Source of the DNA: Uloborus plumipes
Taxonomy: Eukaryota; Arthropoda; Arachnida; Araneae; Uloboridae
DNA: 64,000 bases
NCBI GenBank assembly: GCA_038373865.1
Contig: JAXGGA010006593.1
Location: 1-64,000, forward strand
Direction of reading: 5' to 3'
The translations under genes were made by a program, and so were the position numbers. A model generated the notes under the pieces. The model worked only from the letters and a program-made list of their open reading frames with translations, was not told the DNA's origin and did not search any database. This document shows positions 57,053 to 64,000 of this stretch, one piece after another. Every line of letters starts with the position of its first letter. Position 1 is the stretch's first letter.

Positions 57053-59930
57053 AGTAAAAAGGGGGAAAGAGGTAGAGGATTATCGTAAAATATTTTAAAG
57101 TTGCACATTTCAGAATAAAAACGACCCTTTAACAAAAAAAAGTTAGCGGAACTGAGGAGAACACATTATTTCAGAACAAAAATACACCTTACACGTCTCT
57201 AGTGTTAACAGTCTTTAAATACGAACAAGCATTTCGGTTTTTTTCCCATGACTGCACATACTAAATAATTTGAATGTACAAAAGCAGATTTATGTAAAAA
57301 TAAATAATTTAAGAAAGCTAATTTGCATCTGATTTTTTTTTTTTTTTGCTGCAAGTTGCTTTAAGAATTTTGCATCGTATCATGTTATCCAAGAATTGAT
57401 TTATATACAAAAAAAAAAAAAAAAATTTGGATACTGAAAAACTAGATACTAGATGAAAAAATTGCAAGACGTATTCTCGATTAGAGAAAAAAATAAAACT
57501 TATGAAAAAAAGAAAAAACTAGTTAAGCGAAAGTGTAGCTACTGTGATTTGTTTCGAATTAATAATAATAAATACGCCAATTATGATTGAAGAGCTTACA
57601 ATTTTTCGAAGCTTAACATTAGTAGGTATTTTTATTTATCTAACAAGATGTTTTAGTTTACATTTTTTAATAATGTTGATCTGAATTATTTTAACTATAA
57701 ATCATCTGGTATTATTGTATATGCAAAATAAAGAATGGCTCGTGATAAAAATGGCACTACATAAATAAATAAAATAAAATACATTTTAATGATGTAGGAT
57801 TATGTGTAAAATTTCTGTTTGTTTCAGATTATAAACAGAAAAAAATAGGCAAGTCATATAAATAGGGTTTTTGAGCTAAAATATGTTTAACTAAATTGAA
57901 ATTATAACGATAAAGTGTAATTATTTCAATCTACGCTGAGTAGTTTTACTTTTCATGCAGAAAGATGGCAGACGTTTTTTGCTAATATTAAGTTTTAATA
58001 ATTTTCTCACAACTTTATTAAGTGGAAAAAAAAGCAACAACGTACTGAAAAAAATTCTTGTTTTAATTTTTAAAAAAGTGTAGTGGTAATGTTAAGAAAG
58101 CAGAAATTTTGCTGGGGAAATAATGTTTACTAAATCCAAAAGACATTAAATTTTTGATATGAAGATACTTTGATCTTTACTTTCACACTTCAATCATTAG
58201 ACCAACTTGTAAAAACTTTTTAAAATGATTTTTCAAAAGTAAAGTGCATATTTTCAATCAAGTTAGGAAGAAGTAAGATACACAAGGAAAAAAAAAAAAA
58301 CCTGAATTTCAATATTGATACATGACTTTCTTAAAACGAAATCGGCTATCATATTTATGCCGTGCGTGAATTATTTATGTGATTAAATAAGAGAAATGTT
58401 GATCTAAGAAACTCCGACCTTCTTCACTTACTGAATGTTTTAAGTGTAATAGAATATTTGCACAATGGTATTCTGCGTACTCAAAGAAAATAAAGAAATT
58501 TGATAGAATTTATTTAAAGATAAAGTCATTACATTATGCTTAAAATAAACAATTATCTAAAAAGTACCTGAAATTTTCCATGACATAATCATGCATTGCG
58601 ACAAAGCATAGTTAAAATTTGCTTTTAGTGTCAATTGCTTTAAAATTTAATTGAGTTGATATATATAACTATATATTTTTTTAAAACAGGAACAGTTAAT
58701 ACGAAAAAGTGAGATGAAGATTCCAGATGGCAACATGATAATATTTCTGAACAACACATTTACACTAAAAAGAATGAGATGAAAACATTTTAGAAAAAAA
58801 GTAGAATTGTGGTAAAATTTTATTAAGTATACTATTGCAATTTGTGTTTAAAAAGCTGTCATTAAGTCTCTATTTTCAAGTAGAAATTAAAACATTCAAA
58901 GACGAACATCAAAATCGTTAAATATTGCTAAGTGTCTCATTAGGATCTAGTCTGTGCTTTGTTTTCTTTTTTTTTGGACTAATCTGAGTACTAAGAACTG
59001 TCCTGTTTGCAACATTTCTAAAGTAAATCATCTAAGCTTTGAAGAATTCAAGTTGTGACACTTTTTTGTGTAAAAATGTGGGACAATTTAACTTATTATT
59101 CCTCTGTAGTTTGAAATTATTTTGGACAAATGTCAAAACTTTAGACCTTTTGCGAGTTTTAACTCTAAAATCACACTACCCTTTAACACAGCACTGATAA
59201 TAAATTAAATAAATTAGAATTACCAAAACTATAATATCATCACGAAAACTCTAATGGATGAAGCATATCTAAAATATGACACATTGTACTTTTTTTTTTC
59301 AATTACAGTGTACACTACAAAATCAAAATATTTTTAATTTGTCTATTTGTGGAAATTGATAATTTTTGATTTCTGGCTCTTTTATTGCCAGAGTGAGATT
59401 TGGAGTCGCGGGTTTTTTAACTTTTAAAAAGGTACTTGTGACATGCAAAAGCTTTAACTACTGGAATTCGAAAAAAGAAAAAAATGTATAATCATATTCG
59501 TAGGATAATCATATTCGTAGTCAATGCAAAAACTGAAAAAACATGCACCTCAACCGACTTTATTCAAAAATGATTATTTGCATTAATTTTGGGTGCTAGC
59601 TGAAAAACTATAAGCTTTACATTGTTACTTCAACTAGAGCAAATAACCCGCTGTACTAGGGCGAATTACTTAACTGACAAGGTAATATGCCCCAAAATGC
59701 AAATTTTGTTATTGTCCAATAAAACATCTAATTCGTAGCTTTTGTTCATGACAGATTTTACACAGCATCTGGACCTACATTAAAAGAGGCAGGAGGTATT
59801 AGTTTTTATTTTCCCTTACCAGAATATTGAAAAGCAAGTACTGCTTAGGTGGTACTTGGCACCCACATACTTACTATATATATACTCTTATTTATCTGAC
59901 AGTTATATTTCTCAGTTACTTTTCAACCAG
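57053..59930. other. Long AT-rich non-coding stretch
   Basis: No gene, RNA or defined mobile element was recognised. Confidence 0.45.
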
Positions 59931-60200
59931 AGATGGGCGTATTTGTATTCGTAAATTCGAATCCGAATTTGATTCACAACATCTTAATTTGTCAAGCCGA
60001 ATGCGAATACATTTATATTCACAAATGTGAATTCGAATTGATTCATATTTGCAAGTGTGAATCCCAATCCGAGTTTTAAATTTACACCTAGAAATACGAA
60101 TCCGAATCTATTCGGATTTACACCTATGAATCTGAATCATTTCGGATTCACATCTATGAATACGAATCCATTTAGATTCACACTTGGATTCACTGAAAAA
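59931..60200 (+). repeat. Degenerate minisatellite of GAATCCGAATC / TTCGGATTCAC units
   Basis: Units of about 30-36 bp containing ATGAATACGAATCC and ATTCGGATTCACA repeat at least four times between about 60085 and 60195, with more diverged ones before. It lies just upstream of a hAT element whose termini are rich in CCGAATATTCGG, which is a different motif. The frame at 60057-60254 is repeat-derived. Confidence 0.6.
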
Positions 60201-60575
60201 TTCAATTCAAAACACAAATATAAACAAATAAATAATTGCTTGTCTGTGCTTTGACCTTCATTCGTTTGTCTGTACCTCGCTAATAGGTCAAGTTATGGGG
60301 TTTCTAACCTGGATATTTCTAAAGTATTGACTCCTCAGGATCTTAAAATTTTGTATATTGGCGTCAAAGTAATTGACTGAAAATGAATTTCCTACTATTT
60401 TGAGCCAAGAGTCGAATACAACTGGTCCCAGGCTTTGGAAGTTCATAAATAGTTAAAAATTATGAATTTAAGGTTATAAACATAAAAATATCTCTAATTT
60501 TTGGGACAAATTTACATTATGAAGAGGTTTTTCAACATTTCAACCAAATTCGCATTTTTATTATGTACTAGTTAG

Positions 60576-62032
60576 TAGGGATGCAACGAATAGTGATTTG
60601 GCCGAATACCGAATACCGAATATTCGGCCAAACTCAAGGCCGAATATTCGGCTATTCGGCCGCCGAATAGTTAACTTGTTTTTGTTAATAATCAAAGCAA
60701 AGGTTGCATTTAAAGCACACTTTTGTTTGATTATGAGTTCAGTATAGATTATTAAAGATTTTAAAAAATAATTTGGTGTATTTTTTTTGAAAATGGTAGC
60801 ATTAGTTAAATTTTAAAAATATTCGGCCATATTCGGCCAAAAAATTACTAAAATGAAGACCAAAGAAGAATGTACTTCCTTACCAATTGTTCTTAAAGAC
60901 CAAAGCTCTATATTTAAGCTTCTAAAAAAGTATTTCATAAAACTCTCCCAAATAAATAAGGGGAAAAAAAAAACTGAAATGATTCAGCGTGGAAATGTAT
61001 CATACAGTTTTTCATTGTATTTAGTGTTAACATTTACCAAAATTAGTAGCAACAAACCATATTTTTCTATGAGAAATGTTAATATTTGAAGGTATTTCAA
61101 CAAAAAAAAAATATTTAGATAACTCATAGACTTTTATTCGTGTAGGCACCAAGACAAAAATCGACTGTTATCGTTCTTAGAACCCGAATTTGAAAAATCG
61201 ATATGGTTTAAGTAGTGAGAATTAAATTTCCGAACCTATCTTAACAGAGCAGAAAGTGAATTTCGGAACGAGATGCTCACTAGATTTACCAAATGTAATG
61301 AACACTTATTTTCCAAATATGGTAAAATTTTAAGAAAAGAAAAAGAAAGAGACCTATCTCCTAAAAATGTTTTCTGCATCATAATCTGTTTGCACAAAAA
61401 AAAAAAACTTAGTTTTATGATTTTCACAATTGCAAATATTACAAAGAATATTTTTGAAATGTTATGAATCGGAATTAACAATGCTATTTTTATATTTTAA
61501 ATTCTCATATTCAATTTTTTTTAAATAAAAGATCGGGAAGGAAGCATATTTCTATCATACTATTTCATTTTTTACGCATTTTATTTTGATAAAGAAAGAA
61601 CTGACCATTGTTTCATGTATGATTTATGCTTAATTTTTATTAATCTAAATCTTTTATGTACAGCAATTAGTTTCATAAAATAAGTATACCAACCCTTGTA
61701 ATAAGAAAGAAAAAGTATTGTGTTTTTCTGCTTTATTCTATGATTTTGTAGATTATTTTATGTATTAAGAAGGTCAAGGTTTTTAGTACACCCAGTTTAA
61801 GTTGACAATAAAATTAGTGAATACCCACAAAAATTACTAAGAATCATAGTATAACAAGATTGCACTTACAGTGCCCATTAAACATAAAAATAATTAAAAA
61901 TGTATAAAACTTTAAAATTGCGAAAATTAAATAATTTTTTTGCACAGTATTCGGCCAAGGCCGAATAGTTAAATAGGTATTCGGCCGAAGCCGAATATTC
62001 GGCGGAGGGGCCGAATATTCGTTGCATCACTA
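60576..62032. mobile_element. hAT element with CCGAATATTCGGCC subterminal repeats, 1457 bp
   Basis: It starts TAGGGATGCAACGAATA and ends TATTCGTTGCATCACTA, inverted copies with one mismatch. An exact 8-bp duplication CTAGTTAG lies at 60568-60575 and 62033-62040. Both ends carry several copies of the CCGAATATTCGGCC motif, a typical feature of hAT termini. Internal frames (for example 60853-61089) show no hAT transposase motifs, so I take it as non-autonomous or fully eroded. Confidence 0.85.
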
Positions 62033-62052
62033 CTAGTTAGTTTGCAGACCAA

Positions 62053-62160
62053 ATGTCTCACGAAAAACAGAAAATGCGTGAACAAAAGGTATTAGTAAAT
62101 TTTGCGTTGCCAACGGACGGGAAGATGCTATTATGCAGAGCGTGTTCGTTTCATCAAAGG
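62053..62160 (+). pseudogene. Short BED-like / transposase N-terminal fragment
   Basis: The plus-strand frame reads MSHEKQKMREQKVLVNF, then LPTDGKMLLCRACSFHQRP before a stop near 62177. A DGK.LLCRAC pattern is like the first Cys pair of the zinc-finger start in some hAT-derived or related proteins. Only about 40 residues are present and the second half of a zinc finger is missing. It lies just outside the duplicated site of the hAT element, so it belongs to an older insertion. Confidence 0.35.
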
Positions 62161-62357
62161 CCGACTGTGATTTCATAAGATTCTCACACACACTATTGCA
62201 ACATTACATGAATAATAAGAGAGATTTATACGTATGTTTACTTTAAAAGGTTTTTTTTTTTTTTTTTTGAAATTTGGTGCACTTTCAAAGTATGGTAATT
62301 GACTAAGACTGGAACTGTTTTGGGTATTGTGTCCTTCTTATTAAATCTGTAGAGATA

Positions 62358-62504
62358 AGTGGATAGTTCAGGACACAAATAAAAAAGAGCTTAGTGACAA
62401 CCGATTTCGAATTTTCTGATTTTATGCAAAACAGGCCCCCTGAAGATGAATAAAATTCGAAACTAGTTGTGACTAGATCTTTCTCATTCGTGTCCGCTGT
62501 CCAG
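62358..62504. repeat. Imperfect inverted repeat of ~55-bp arms
   Basis: The left arm (aggacacaaataaaaaagag followed by cttagtgacaaccgatttcgaa) pairs with the right arm (ttcgaaactagttgtgacta followed by gatctttctcattcgtgtcc) with several mismatches. The loop is about 35 bases and includes caggccccctgaagatgaat. It may be the terminus of a decayed element. Confidence 0.5.
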
Positions 62505-62802
62505 AAACTCAGGTTGAGTTAGATGGTCATTAAATTTCATATAGAGGCTTTTACGGGGTCTAAATGAGATCATAAGGCTGTAGCTGTTAAATAAGTTTAT
62601 TGTACAATTCAAATTCAAATAATTCAATTCAAATAAATTCAAGTAAGTACATCCATTCAGCCATAATATATAACACAATAACGTGTTTGTTGAACTTGTC
62701 CAAACATAAAAAAAAATGTAGAAAGGAAAAGAGACTGAACATGGAAAATAAATTTAGAATTTTCATTATTTATTGTCTTTATATTATGAGGTAATAGGAT
62801 GA

Positions 62803-63543
62803 AGCGTTTGCTCGCAAAACCACGCGTTGTTTAAACTTCTCGTCACTTAGCCGATTCGATTTTGGTGTGTTCGTCATCGTCGATATGAAAACAGTCTCTC
62901 AACCTGCGCACTCGACGGCAGTGGAGTATTGTAACTCTTGAAAATTTGTGAATGATTGGGTAATTTCGAAGCATCTCCAAACTGAACTTCTTTTCTTCAA
63001 ATTACTGTTTCATAATAGCGTCAGCCATGTTCATAAGGTCGTCAGGATGAGATGGAGCTTCGCTTTTGTTCTCCGCAAAATCATAAAAGTCTCCTAAGGG
63101 CGGATTTGTTTCCATGCTGTTGTCCTCGTTTTCATCTGTATCGTTCGTCAAGTATTCGTGCATAAGACATTTGAAATGGATTAATAACTCTTCAACTTTA
63201 TCATTGACACAAGGGAATCGTACTTTTTTTAATTTGGGATAAGATAGAGCTGCAATAGCTGCATTCTCCCTTCCTCCGTGTGGCATTTTAAAGCCACTAT
63301 CACCTTTAGCGAATCATAAAGACTGTTCCAACGGGTTTCGGTGGGCCTGGGGAGGGATCGACCAATAATCTATTGAAGTACTTCTGCGGTTTTTGGCCTG
63401 CTTGAAATACGCCACACGCACACGATATTGCTTTTTTTCATTGTTGACTCATGTAGCAACAACAGACTTGAATTTGATTTGTTGGCGTTGGCGTTGTGAA
63501 TGTCAGTGCTTGCACATAATGCCAAGGTGTGGGCACAACACCT
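62803..63543 (-). pseudogene. hAT transposase pseudogene, central and C-terminal parts
   Basis: The minus strand starts with RCCAHTLALCASTD near 63543, the hAT C-x-H-TL block. PTETRWNSLYDSL follows near 63340, the TRWNS motif. The open segment 63286-63002 carries SYPKLKKVRFPCV, the AxxxPKFK-like part, and an acidic region. In a third frame SYNTPLPSSAQVERLFS at about 62887-62935 is the diagnostic hAT dimerisation motif. These are in three frames with stops (for example before RRTHQNRIG), so it is dead. The N-terminal BED zinc finger and catalytic Asp region would lie at higher coordinates, and weak sequence at 63714-63959 may belong to it. The element continues past the window edge. Confidence 0.75.
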
Positions 63544-64000
63544 TAGGAGAAAAGGTAATGAATGATGAAACTACATCTTCCTCAACCGACACCCACAGTT
63601 CGTCAACAACGTCATCATGATTATCCAGTTCTACGTCAAAATTTTCTTCTGCGTTCGTGGACCTCAGATGAACTCCATTGTCCCTGCTTCCATTGTCGGA
63701 TTATGCCAATTCTTCATAACTGACAATACTTAGAGCTATTTTTTTCTTCCTTATTCGAAAGAACACCATCGAAAAAGAAACTCATTTCGATAGGAAAAAA
63801 TCTGTTCTTCCTAATAGTGCCAAAGAAAAACTGGTGGAAGGTGACAAACTTGAGATACAATGAGTTGAACACAGGCGATTTTTCATTAAAATGATTTTGA
63901 TAGACATTTTGGACGACAATATCTTTTACAAAATCAATATTTAAGCTCTGCAGCTGCAAAACGTTAAAACCAAGTATTTGGACAATAAAATTACGAAATA
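63544..64000 (-). pseudogene. Probable N-terminal extension of the hAT pseudogene, partial at window end
   Basis: The minus-strand open segment at 63714-63959 and the following DEL..SVEEDVV segment near 63600 are on the right strand and in the right order to be the upstream part of the hAT transposase. I see no diagnostic motif in them. The call rests on position and strand only. Confidence 0.3.

Noticed and set aside
62430..62470. CCTGAAGATGA and CGAAAC resembling a hammerhead core
   Set aside because: The invariant CUGAUGA is interrupted, so it cannot be a canonical hammerhead.
1..64000. tRNA, rRNA and bacterial-type operon features
   Set aside because: No cloverleaf-like sequence with A and B boxes, no rRNA segment and no operon structure was recognised by eye; a covariance-model scan would be needed to exclude small RNAs.

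Overview
This is an AT-rich eukaryotic nuclear window with large non-coding spaces, spliced coding sequence and dense transposable elements. The single convincing host gene is an allatostatin-A (FGLamide) neuropeptide precursor, which points to an arthropod. The very large intron or flank, the low GC content and the repeat families (relics of an unclassified transposon, Tc1/mariner, hAT and Penelope-like types) fit a chelicerate, probably a spider. That placement is inference from family knowledge, not from a search. Layout: 1-810 holds Helitron-like non-coding repeat. About 1.16-6.85 kb is a decayed transposon with a transposase-like pseudogene. It is interrupted at 3109-5953 by a second element of the same family with ~740-bp inverted arms, and that element is itself interrupted by a small hAT element at 4719-5110. 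7.09-8.98 kb holds Helitron-like termini. 9.63-10.25 kb is a reverse-transcriptase fragment. 11.7-15.4 kb holds three non-autonomous elements. 18.3-20.5 kb is a ~147-bp-period repeat field, seen again at 28.0-28.4 kb. 21.6-25.7 kb is a duplicated repeat, one copy of which was split by a mariner (23777-25218). A complete but dead Tc1-like element lies at 29882-31309, followed by a small hAT MITE (31973-32169) and an ACAGT-rich minisatellite. The allatostatin exon lies on the minus strand at 35829-37110. It begins at a clear splice acceptor and has no in-frame Met upstream of its signal-peptide core, so the start codon is in an exon at higher coordinates that I could not place. It encodes 21 FGLamide copies, one degenerate copy and one GF-amide-like peptide. 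Beyond it, 37.1-64 kb is non-coding host DNA plus mobile elements: a palindromic mariner relic (41567-42271), a PIF/Harbinger-like element carrying a MADF-like exon (43319-44423), hAT elements at 49732-50441 and 60576-62032, four palindromic or inverted-repeat structures between 50.6 and 57.05 kb, and a hAT transposase pseudogene at the right edge. The main structural theme is the number of long inverted repeats (about 0.17 to 2.8 kb overall). Several carry target-site duplications, so they are real insertions rather than assembly artefacts. Any of them that is transcribed could form double-stranded RNA. No rRNA, tRNA, CRISPR array or viral structural gene was recognised.
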